Assembly: GCA_947383065.1 (NCBI GenBank)
Contig: CANDCB010000060.1
Span: 1-6,302 of the forward strand
DNA: 6,302 bases
Direction of reading: 5' to 3'
DNA from: an uncultured Bacillota bacterium
GTDB lineage: Bacteria; Bacillota_I; Bacilli_A; RF39; UBA660
Shown piece after piece: positions 1 through 5,094 of this stretch. Under the pieces are notes generated by a model, which was not told the origin of the DNA, searched no databases, and saw nothing but the letters and a program-made list of their open reading frames with translations. The translations under genes were made by a program, and so were the position numbers. Position 1 is the stretch's first letter, and each line of letters begins with the position of its first letter.

Positions 1-45
1 CCACAACACGTCACACTCTTTCCCTACACGACGCTCTTCCGATCT
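1..45. other. Illumina TruSeq adapter left on contig end (not genomic)
   Basis: Positions 13-45 match, base for base, the 33-nt Illumina TruSeq read-1 adapter (it begins ACACTCTTTCCC and ends GCTCTTCCGATCT). Positions 1-12 precede it where an index and the outer adapter would sit, but I cannot assign them exactly. Local composition is GC-rich compared with everything that follows. Genomic sequence starts at about 46. The match is seen directly; that it is untrimmed library sequence rather than biology is a near-certain inference. Confidence 0.97.
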
Positions 46-273
46 ATATTTTATAGAATAATTCAAGTCATCAATATTTTCTATAGCTACAATTGTGGTC
101 ATTATTTTAGTTAAGGAGGCGATATCGGCCTTTTCACTTTTTTTTACCTCATATAAAATTTTGTCATCGGTCATATCATAGAGAATAGCTTTATCATAAT
201 GTAACTTTGGATAAGTCAGAGCAAATATATTTAATGGTATAAAAAGTAATAATATAAATAATAATTTTTTCAT
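46..273 (-). CDS. D-alanyl-D-alanine carboxypeptidase (peptidase S11, PBP5-like), N-terminal fragment cut by contig end
   Basis: An open minus-strand frame starts at the ATG at 273-271 and gives 76 residues before it enters adapter sequence. A signal peptide is clear: MKK, a hydrophobic core at about residues 4-17, and a likely cleavage after Ala18. Then comes the start of an S11 domain, including AILYD (29-33), ILYE (39-42) and the S-x-x-K active-site motif ASLTKIMT, with catalytic Ser53 and Lys56. The family removes the terminal D-Ala from peptidoglycan pentapeptides outside the membrane, limiting cross-linking. The later SxN and KTG motifs and the C-terminal membrane anchor would lie beyond the break. 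AAGGAAGG (complement of 281-288) sits 7 nt before the ATG and fixes the start. The gene lies 55 bp downstream of the two-TM protein gene. A class A beta-lactamase relative is less likely because of the flanking S11-like sequence. Confidence 0.85.
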
Positions 274-295
274 AAGTTAACCTTCCTTATTAATA

Positions 296-304
296 ATTAT
301 ATCA
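296..304 (-). promoter_or_regulatory. Extended -10 promoter for the carboxypeptidase gene
   Basis: The minus strand reads TGATATAAT here, a TGn extended -10 with consensus TATAAT at 301-296. The -35 region about 17 bp upstream (TTATTA, 324-319) is poor, as is common with extended -10 promoters. The predicted start at about 289 would give a leader of about 16 nt that begins just before the ribosome site. In such AT-rich DNA, chance matches are frequent. Confidence 0.4.
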
Positions 305-328
305 TTAAACTCTTTTAATAATAAAAAT

Positions 329-1246
329 TTAGTTACTTTTTTTAGAGTAAAGTAATTTTTTAAAGTCTATTAATTTAGAAGAATTTTTATTGATTTTTTC
401 ATTTAATATGTTGGCTATACTTTTAGCTTCTCTTTCATCAAAACCTATAACATTTAATTTAAGTATTGCTGTTATAAAGTCATATATTCTAATTTCTCTT
501 TTTTTGTGAATTAATGATGATGAAACAGCATATTGTAAAATAAAATTCATTAAGCGATAAAATTCTTCAGGAATACCAATGTCTTGTAAGCGGTCATATA
601 CTACATCAAAAAGTAAATCCCATTCTCTTGGGGGAATAGTCATTTGAGGAAGTTTATACATAAATGAATAAAATTCATATTCTTTAGTTATTTGGGTTTG
701 TGTGGCAGTTTTATCAAGAGGAGCATCATTTTCTAGAATTTCTAAACTTGGCTTTTCTTTTGGATTTATAGGAGTTTCACCAGCATTTAAGCTTTCTTTT
801 ATTTTTTGTGTTTCTTCAGTATAAAAGTCTTCATCTTTATAATTAACTATACGTGAAATACCAAAAACTTTTTCATCTAAGGTTGGACCATTATTAAAAT
901 TAAGAATCTTTTTTTCTTGTTGTTTAGAACTTTCTTGATTATTTTCGTTTAAGCTTCTTAATAATTTTTCATTTTCTTCGTATTCTTTTTGACTTATTTT
1001 ATAATCATCATGTAACATTTTAATTATTGTTCCTATGCCCATATATCCAATACCACAACAAAAAAATATTGGATTATAAGTTATTAAAGAAATAAGAGCA
1101 CTTAAAAAAGTTGGGCCAAAAATAAGTATAGCTTTTTTTAAAGTATCTTTTCTTCTTTTTGCCATATCATCTTCGAAAGTATCAACAAATTCTTCTAGTT
1201 GAACTATATATATCATTTCTTTTAAAGTTGTGAATCTTTTTTTCAT
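329..1246 (-). CDS. Unrecognised two-TM membrane protein with long cytosolic tail (305 aa)
   Basis: I do not recognise this family. The N-terminus (1-38) is charged and ends in a basic run (KRRKD...KK). Two hydrophobic helices follow at about 39-57 and 59-77, joined by only an Asn-Pro turn, so they form a tight hairpin with both ends probably cytosolic. Residues 78-115 are strongly charged and probably helical or coiled coil. Residues 115-185 look like a low-complexity linker, and 186-300 a folded, mostly helical domain (YEFYSFMYKLPQMTIPPREWDLL onset near 190). There is no signal peptide and there are no catalytic motifs I can name. Cys63 and Cys64 lie inside the second helix. GAGG (complement of 1254-1257) precedes the ATG by 7 nt. 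The gene lies 52 bp after the HAD gene and 55 bp before the carboxypeptidase gene, and has its own promoter candidate. It is a real gene judging by length, ribosome site and domain-like composition; its function is unknown. Confidence 0.85.
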   Translation of the reverse strand: MKKRFTTLKEMIYIVQLEEFVDTFEDDMAKRRKDTLKKAILIFGPTFLSALISLITYNPIFFCCGIGYMGIGTIIKMLHDDYKISQKEYEENEKLLRSLNENNQESSKQQEKKILNFNNGPTLDEKVFGISRIVNYKDEDFYTEETQKIKESLNAGETPINPKEKPSLEILENDAPLDKTATQTQITKEYEFYSFMYKLPQMTIPPREWDLLFDVVYDRLQDIGIPEEFYRLMNFILQYAVSSSLIHKKREIRIYDFITAILKLNVIGFDEREAKSIANILNEKINKNSSKLIDFKKLLYSKKSN

Positions 1247-1269
1247 AAAAATACCTCGTTTAAGTAGTT

Positions 1270-1298
1270 AATATAGCATAGAAAGAAAGATAAAGCAA
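1270..1298 (-). promoter_or_regulatory. SigA-type promoter with extended -10 for the two-TM protein gene
   Basis: The minus strand shows a -35 TTGCTT (1298-1293), a 17-bp spacer and an extended -10 TGC-TATATT (TATATT at 1275-1270). The predicted start at about 1263 gives a 17-nt leader. The -35 directly abuts the HAD gene stop codon, so the promoter fills the 52-bp gap between the genes. The downstream gene can therefore be transcribed without read-through from the HAD gene. Confidence 0.55.
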
Positions 1299-1937
1299 TT
1301 ATTCTAAAAATTTATTAACCGCTTCCTTTATCTTAGGTAACTCATAACCGAAAGCTTGGCAAGTATTCCAACCGCATTTTTGAGCTAATAAAATATTACT
1401 TGATAAATCGTCAATAAATAAAATCTTAGAAGGATCTATATTTAAATCTTTTGAAACATATTCAAATACTCTTATATCATTTTTTCTTAAGCCGATTTCA
1501 AAAGATAAATAAACTTTATCAAATTTTTTTAGGTCATATTGTGAATCAATTCTTTTTTTATCAAAAGGTAATAAATCAGATAAGATTCCTATGCGACATT
1601 TTTCTTTTAACGAATGAGCAAATGAAACTACGTCTTTATAATATGATATATTACTAAATTCTTCTTCGTAGGCTTTTTTAAATTCTTCAAAAGAAACATT
1701 AATATTTAAATTTTTTTGAACTAAAGAAATCCACTCGCGAATTTCTTTATCTTCATGTAAGGTTCCAGCTTCTTTTTTTGAAGGGGTTTCATTAACCCAT
1801 TTTTTTAAGATTTCTTCTTCTGTTAAACTTTGGTTATATCTTTTAACCAATCTTATCTTAGCTTCTTTTAGTTCTCTCATATTTTCTTCGTGGCTTTCAA
1901 CTACTCCACCCCAGTCAAATATTACTATTTTATCCAT
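1299..1937 (-). CDS. HAD superfamily hydrolase, subfamily IA (YihX-like phosphatase)
   Basis: This 212-residue protein has all four HAD landmarks. Motif I is FDWGGV with nucleophile Asp8. Motif II is ILSD with Ser120. The motif III Lys is Lys152 in GLRKNDIRVF. Motif IV is FIDD with Asp176 and Asp177. A helical C1-type cap lies between motifs I and II (about 15-100). Length and the LSFEIGLRK...SSNILLAQKCGW pattern resemble YihX-type sugar-phosphate phosphatases. Motif I has Gly10 where many HAD phosphatases carry the second (acid/base) Asp; D-x-G variants occur in this IA group. The likely role is cytosolic dephosphorylation of a small phosphorylated metabolite, with the substrate not readable from sequence. 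The ribosome site GGAGT (complement of 1946-1950) lies 8 nt before the ATG. The gene diverges from the NagZ-like gene. No terminator is visible after the stop. Confidence 0.88.
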   Translation of the reverse strand: MDKIVIFDWGGVVESHEENMRELKEAKIRLVKRYNQSLTEEEILKKWVNETPSKKEAGTLHEDKEIREWISLVQKNLNINVSFEEFKKAYEEEFSNISYYKDVVSFAHSLKEKCRIGILSDLLPFDKKRIDSQYDLKKFDKVYLSFEIGLRKNDIRVFEYVSKDLNIDPSKILFIDDLSSNILLAQKCGWNTCQAFGYELPKIKEAVNKFLE

Positions 1938-1961
1938 TATATATTACTCCATTTCTAATTA

Positions 1962-1967
1962 ATTATA
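1962..1967 (-). promoter_or_regulatory. Possible -10 element for the HAD gene
   Basis: The minus strand reads TATAAT at 1967-1962. The predicted start at about 1955 would leave an 18-nt leader, like the other promoters here. No good -35 is present at 16-18 bp (TTAAGT or TAAGTT is the best), so the assignment is weak. Confidence 0.3.
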
Positions 1968-2021
1968 TACTTATTATTAATATAAACTTAAATTATGGGT
2001 AATTTCAAGTCTTATAATAAT

Positions 2022-2042
2022 AAATTTAAACATTTTAAATTT
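2022..2042. repeat. 9-3-9 AT-only inverted repeat between divergent genes
   Basis: AAATTTAAA (2022-2030) and TTTAAATTT (2034-2042) are perfect inverted copies around CAT. The repeat lies in the middle of the 185-bp divergent intergenic region between the HAD and NagZ-like genes. It has no GC pairs, so it is unlikely to be a terminator; an operator for either gene is possible. AT-rich DNA makes chance palindromes likely. Confidence 0.35.
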
Positions 2043-2094
2043 TCAAATAAGTGTAATATAAATGATAATTATTCATATAAATTTATTGAATAAG

Positions 2095-2116
2095 TGATAC
2101 AATATAATTAAGGAGG
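2095..2116 (+). promoter_or_regulatory. Candidate extended -10 plus strong ribosome site for the NagZ-like gene
   Basis: TGA-TACAAT (2095-2103) is a TGn extended -10 with a weak -35 region (ATATAA at 2075-2080 for a 17-bp spacer). The perfect ribosome site AAGGAGG (2110-2116) lies 6 nt before the ATG at 2123 and fixes that start. The predicted start of transcription near 2110 would put the ribosome site at the very 5' end of the RNA. The ribosome site is certain; the promoter is tentative. Confidence 0.4.
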
Positions 2117-2122
2117 ATTATA

Positions 2123-3517
2123 ATGAAGAAAACTTATGTTTTAGCTATTATTGGTGTGATTGGCATCTTAACATTTGTAATAGCAGTTGCGACTTTATTA
2201 TTACATAATAAAGAAATATATACTATGGATGCAACAGTTCTTAATTTATCAGGTGATAAATTAACAGTACAAGATAAAAATAATATAATTTATACTCTAA
2301 GTGATAAAAGCTTTTTAGATTTAAGTGTTGGTGATCGTATTTTAATTGAATATACTGGTCTTTTAGATGCTAAAAATAATGAACAAGATATTAAAATTAT
2401 CTCATATACAAAAGCAAATAATGAAGATAAGGATGAAGGAAATAATAAGACTAAAAATGAAAATATTTTCCCTGACTCTTGGCAAGATAATGGAATATTT
2501 AAACAATATTATACTTTAGCCTATACTAAATTACAAAAAATGAGTATAGAAGAAAAAATTGGGCAATTAATACTAGCTCGTTATAATGAAAGTAAAGCAA
2601 AAGATGATTTAAAAAAATATTATTTAGGTGGTTATGTTTTCTTTGAAAAAGATTTTAAAGATAAAGATACTTCAACTGTCCAAAATATGATTAAAGAATT
2701 GCAAAGTATTTCTAAAATTCCTCTTTTAACAGCGGTTGATGAAGAAGGAGGAAAAGTTGTTAGAGTTAGTAGTAATCCAGCTTTAGTTAAAGAAAAATTC
2801 AAGTCTCCACAAGAACTTTATAAAAATGGTGGTTTTGATTCAATAAAAAATGATACAGTTAATAAAAGTAAAATCTTAAAGAATTTAGGATTAAATCTTA
2901 ATTTTGCTCCTGTCGTTGATGTAGCGACAAGTGAGTCATCCTATATGTATGATCGAACAGTAGGTTTAGATAAGGATGGAACTAGTACTTATGCTCAAAC
3001 AGTTATAGAAGCTAGTAAAGGTACAGGTGTTAGTTATACATTAAAGCATTTCCCTGGTTATGGAGATGCTATAGATACACATAGTAATGTAACAAGAATT
3101 GATGAAACTTATGATAATGTTGTAAATAATTATTTGCCTCCTTTTAAAGCGGGTATTGATGTACAAGCAGAAGCTGTAATGGTTAATCATAATATCTATG
3201 ACAGAATTGATAAAGATAATCCAGCTTCATTATCACCAGGTATTCATAATATGCTTCGTGATAGATTGGGCTTTACAGGTATTATTATGACAGATAATTT
3301 AGATATGGGAGCTGTTTCAAATATTGGTGATACGACGGTTAAAGCTATTTTAGCAGGAAATGATATGATTATTACTACGGATTATCAAGCTAGTTTTAAT
3401 GCTATAAATGATGCTATTAAAGCAGGAGAAATCAGTGAAGAAACAATTAATAAGTTAGCTTTTAGAGTCATTTCATGGAAATATTATAAAGGTTTAATGT
3501 TTGAAAATCAAAAATAA
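2123..3517 (+). CDS. nagZ: Membrane-anchored GH3 beta-N-acetylhexosaminidase (NagZ-like)
   Basis: The protein has 464 residues. One N-terminal membrane helix (about 5-27) with no lipobox Cys makes it a signal-anchored enzyme outside the membrane. Residues 33-96 look like a small beta-rich domain (DATVLNLSGDKLTVQ, VGDRILIEY), followed by an Asn/Lys/Glu-rich linker to about 115. The GH3 barrel follows: VDEEGGKVVR (205-214), FAPVVDV (261-267), KHFPGYGD (308-315), the Asp318/His320 pair matching the NagZ catalytic loop, and TDNLDMGA (390-397) with nucleophile Asp391. NagZ enzymes release beta-linked N-acetylglucosamine from muropeptides, here probably in cell-wall turnover. The Tyr313 in KHFPGYG replaces the usual His, a variant I believe also occurs in other Firmicute GH3 enzymes. 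There is no second C-terminal GH3 domain, so the enzyme is the short NagZ type. The gene stands alone on the plus strand and ends at its own terminator. Confidence 0.9.
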   Translation: MKKTYVLAIIGVIGILTFVIAVATLLLHNKEIYTMDATVLNLSGDKLTVQDKNNIIYTLSDKSFLDLSVGDRILIEYTGLLDAKNNEQDIKIISYTKANNEDKDEGNNKTKNENIFPDSWQDNGIFKQYYTLAYTKLQKMSIEEKIGQLILARYNESKAKDDLKKYYLGGYVFFEKDFKDKDTSTVQNMIKELQSISKIPLLTAVDEEGGKVVRVSSNPALVKEKFKSPQELYKNGGFDSIKNDTVNKSKILKNLGLNLNFAPVVDVATSESSYMYDRTVGLDKDGTSTYAQTVIEASKGTGVSYTLKHFPGYGDAIDTHSNVTRIDETYDNVVNNYLPPFKAGIDVQAEAVMVNHNIYDRIDKDNPASLSPGIHNMLRDRLGFTGIIMTDNLDMGAVSNIGDTTVKAILAGNDMIITTDYQASFNAINDAIKAGEISEETINKLAFRVISWKYYKGLMFENQK

Positions 3518-3537
3518 AAAAGTTATAACATTTAGTT

Positions 3538-3571
3538 GGCACGTATAAAATAAATAGTACGTGTCTTTTTT
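3538..3571 (+). terminator. Intrinsic terminator after the NagZ-like gene
   Basis: GGCACGTAT (3538-3546) pairs with GTACGTGTC (3557-3565) through a 10-nt loop, giving nine pairs including two G-U wobbles. The right arm is followed directly by six T (3566-3571). It starts 20 bp after the stop codon. Confidence 0.85.
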
Positions 3572-3602
3572 ATATACTTTTTTACTTTAAATTTTAAACA
3601 TT

Positions 3603-3670
3603 AAAAAAAGTCCTCTTTATAGATTATCTAACATATGTTTTTTTATATGTAATAACTATAAAAGGGCTTT
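3603..3670 (-). terminator. Intrinsic terminator after rubrerythrin, with an inner hairpin
   Basis: In minus-strand RNA the arm from 3670-3656 (AAAGCCCTTTTATAG) pairs with that from 3622-3607, with one C-A mismatch and one bulged G, and runs into seven U (complement of 3609-3603). The long loop contains a second perfect 6-bp hairpin, ACATAT (3631-3636) with ATATGT (3645-3650). It lies just after the rubrerythrin stop and converges on the plus-strand terminator at 3538-3571. Confidence 0.75.
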
Positions 3671-3684
3671 AAATTTTTTTAATT

Positions 3685-4224
3685 TTAATAATTTTCGCTT
3701 TTTAATTCAAAATAGCTTTGTGGATGATTACAAACTGGGCATACTGTTGGAGCAGATTTACCGATTACAACGTGTCCGCAATTTCTACAAATCCAAATAG
3801 CATCTTCATCTTTACTAAATACTACTTTATCTTCAATATTACTTAATAGTTTACGATATCTTTCTTCGTGTTGACGTTCGATTTCTCCAACCATTTTAAA
3901 TTTAGCTGCAAGTGCTTTAAATCCTTCTTCTTCAGCAACTTTAGCAAATTCATCATACATATCAGTCCATTCGAAGTTTTCACCTTCTGCGGCTGCTAAC
4001 AAGTTAGCTTCTGTTGATGGAATTTCTCCGCCATTAAGTTCTTTAAACCACATCTTTGCATGTTCTTTTTCATTATTTGCTGTTTCTTCAAAAATCGCAG
4101 CTATTTGTTCATATCCATCTTTTTTAGCTTTAGAAGCAAAATAAGTATATTTATTTCTAGCTTGTGATTCGCCAGCAAATGCTGTCATTAAATTTTGTTC
4201 TGTTCTTGAACCTTTTAGTTCCAT
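3685..4224 (-). CDS. rbr: Rubrerythrin (diiron peroxide reductase)
   Basis: The 179-residue protein has the classical domain order: a ferritin-like four-helix domain (about 1-135), then a rubredoxin domain (about 140-175). Diiron-ligand signatures include Glu19, E52-x-x-H55, the acidic stretch Glu98-Glu100 and E116-x-x-H119. The rubredoxin iron site is Cys146-x-x-Cys149 and Cys162-x-x-Cys165. Rubrerythrins reduce hydrogen peroxide in the cytosol of anaerobes, with electrons arriving through the rubredoxin iron. This is the normal order, not the reverse rubrerythrin of some clostridia. AGAAGG (complement of 4232-4237) lies 7 nt before the ATG. The gene follows perR by 57 bp on the same strand with no clear promoter between them, so the two probably share a transcript started at the Fur-box promoter. 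Codon use favours more GC-containing codons than its neighbours, as expected for a highly expressed protein (my impression). Confidence 0.95.
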   Translation of the reverse strand: MELKGSRTEQNLMTAFAGESQARNKYTYFASKAKKDGYEQIAAIFEETANNEKEHAKMWFKELNGGEIPSTEANLLAAAEGENFEWTDMYDEFAKVAEEEGFKALAAKFKMVGEIERQHEERYRKLLSNIEDKVVFSKDEDAIWICRNCGHVVIGKSAPTVCPVCNHPQSYFELKSENY

Positions 4225-4248
4225 TACTAATCCTTCTTTCTACTTTTT

Positions 4249-4273
4249 ATATTAAAGAGTTACCTCTTAATAT
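4249..4273 (-). repeat. Inverted repeat in the perR-rbr gap
   Basis: ATATTAAAGAG (4249-4259) and CTCTTAATAT (4264-4273) form a 10-bp stem with one bulged base and a 4-base loop. In minus-strand RNA it is followed by A-rich sequence rather than U, so it is not a terminator for perR. It could be an RNA stabiliser or processing site at the 5' side of rbr, or a DNA operator overlapping a weak TATAAA (4251-4246). Confidence 0.5.
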
Positions 4274-4281
4274 ATTATTTT

Positions 4282-4680
4282 TTATTTTTTATTGTTAGTC
4301 TTTAAGCAATTTATACAAGTACCATCAAATACAAAGTTGGCATTATTTATTTTAATACCATATTCTTTTTCGAGCTTTTTTACTAACTTTAAATAATTAT
4401 TATTATATAAGTCTATTATATTTCCACACTTACTACAAACTAAATGACCATGTAAATTAGTATTTATATCATATCGATAGCCATCACATGAAGTTAAAAT
4501 CTTTTCTATTTTACCCTCTTTAACAAGTTTTTTTATATTTCGATAGATAGTTGCTTGACCAATTTTAATATCTTTGTTAACTATCTGGGTTAATTCTTGT
4601 ATTGTGGGATGAACCATATTTTCTTGTTTAGACATAATATTTATAATACAGTCTTTTTGCTTTGTATTTCTTGCTTCCAT
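4282..4680 (-). CDS. perR: Fur-family metal-dependent repressor, PerR-type sensor with Fur-type recognition residue
   Basis: The protein has 132 residues. Its winged helix (about 1-70) carries the recognition helix ATIYRNIKKL, and a dimerisation domain follows. The regulatory metal ligands fall in the same register as Bacillus subtilis PerR: His24, Asp71, His77, His79 and Asp90 (PerR His37, Asp85, His91, His93, Asp104). The structural zinc Cys pairs are present: Cys82/Cys85 and Cys122/Cys125. Asp90 is the PerR-type ligand; Fur proteins usually have Glu there. Arg47, however, occupies the position (PerR Asn61) where Fur has Arg, linked to Fur-box preference. The N-terminus is about 13 residues shorter than in B. 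subtilis PerR. AAGGGAA (complement of 4685-4691) supports this ATG. The likely role is iron-loaded repression, relieved by peroxide, of itself and downstream rbr. A plain Fur role remains possible. Confidence 0.88.
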   Translation of the reverse strand: MEARNTKQKDCIINIMSKQENMVHPTIQELTQIVNKDIKIGQATIYRNIKKLVKEGKIEKILTSCDGYRYDINTNLHGHLVCSKCGNIIDLYNNNYLKLVKKLEKEYGIKINNANFVFDGTCINCLKTNNKK

Positions 4681-4691
4681 ATAATTCCCTT

Positions 4692-4710
4692 ATTGATAAT
4701 GATTATCAAT
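4692..4710. promoter_or_regulatory. Perfect Fur-type operator at the perR start point
   Basis: ATTGATAAT-G-ATTATCAAT is a perfect 9-1-9 palindrome containing the classical 7-1-7 Fur box TGATAAT-N-ATTATCA (4694-4708). It covers the predicted transcription start (about 4707) and ends a few bases before the perR ribosome site. A PerR box would have TTATAAT half-sites, so this is the Fur variant. Binding here would block initiation, implying autoregulation and co-control of rbr. Confidence 0.85.
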
Positions 4711-4713
4711 ACA

Positions 4714-4741
4714 ATTATATCATTTTTGATATTTATGTCAA
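4714..4741 (-). promoter_or_regulatory. Near-consensus SigA promoter of perR-rbr
   Basis: The minus strand has a perfect -35 TTGACA (4741-4736), a 16-bp spacer and a perfect extended -10 TGA-TATAAT (hexamer 4719-4714). The predicted start is near 4707, giving a leader of about 27 nt, inside the Fur-type box. So strong a promoter under an overlapping operator fits a tightly repressed, highly inducible unit. Confidence 0.85.
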
Positions 4742-4767
4742 TAAATTATCTAAGTAGAAAGTCTTTT

Positions 4768-5094
4768 TTATTTATTTATTTTTTTAACTTTTACGGCAGT
4801 TCCATAAGCTATAACTTCAGCTGCACCATTCATAACAGATGAAGAACCATATCTGATGTTTATAATTGCATCTGCTCCTAAGTTATTAGCATCATCTACC
4901 ATTCTTTTAGTAGCAAGTTGTCTTGCTTGTTGAAGCATTTCTGTATAACCAGCAATCTCCCCACCAACAATAGTCTTCATTCCGGCCATAAAATCACGAC
5001 CAATATTTTTAGATTGGACAATTTGTCCTTTTACCATTCCTAGAGCTTCTGTTATCTCATATCCTGGTATATAATCAATATTTACTAGCTTCAT
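4768..5094 (-). CDS. ybjQ: YbjQ/UPF0145 family protein (putative heavy-metal-binding domain)
   Basis: The family is recognised from its conserved run: an N-terminal strand with LGMVKGQIV (18-26), then SKNIGRDF (28-35), VGGEIAGYTEMLQQAR (43-58), an A-x-x-RM helix (61-65) and LGADAIINIRY (72-82). I choose the second ATG (5094-5092), giving 108 residues, because GGAGGAG (complement of 5101-5107) lies 6 nt before it. The first ATG at 5109 overlaps that site and would add MEEKK. The family's 'heavy-metal-binding' label is only a prediction, and this copy contains no Cys or His. It is a cytosolic protein of unknown function. It overlaps the 3' end of the MerR gene by 20 bp, so the two are probably translationally coupled and share the MerR-type promoter. 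No terminator is evident between its stop and the perR promoter. Confidence 0.85.
   Translation of the reverse strand: MKLVNIDYIPGYEITEALGMVKGQIVQSKNIGRDFMAGMKTIVGGEIAGYTEMLQQARQLATKRMVDDANNLGADAIINIRYGSSSVMNGAAEVIAYGTAVKVKKINK

Noticed and set aside
46..273. Degraded pseudogene of a carboxypeptidase
   Set aside because: The frame is intact with a signal peptide and active-site SxxK; it stops only because the sequence changes to adapter.
1451..1657. 68-codon open frame on the plus strand
   Set aside because: It lies entirely antisense within the HAD gene, has no ribosome site and encodes a low-complexity Phe/Leu/Ile-rich peptide typical of the reverse of AT-rich coding sequence.
2063..2077. 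Fur/PerR-like sequence TGATAAT-T-ATTCATA upstream of the NagZ-like gene
   Set aside because: The left half-site is perfect, but the right half matches only 4 of 7 positions. In such AT-rich intergenic DNA this is too weak to call an operator.
4249..4273. Terminator for perR
   Set aside because: The stem is good, but in the minus direction it is followed by A-rich sequence. The T-rich run lies on the plus side, where there is no gene to terminate.
4597..4842. 81-codon open frame on the plus strand
   Set aside because: It runs antisense across the start of perR, its promoter and the end of ybjQ. The hydrophobic product is an artefact of AT-rich complement, and no ribosome site is present.
5075..5077. 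TGA read as Trp (Mycoplasma-type code)
   Set aside because: The MerR frame ends at this TGA, another in-frame TGA follows shortly after, and all Trp codons in the window are TGG, so the standard bacterial code fits.
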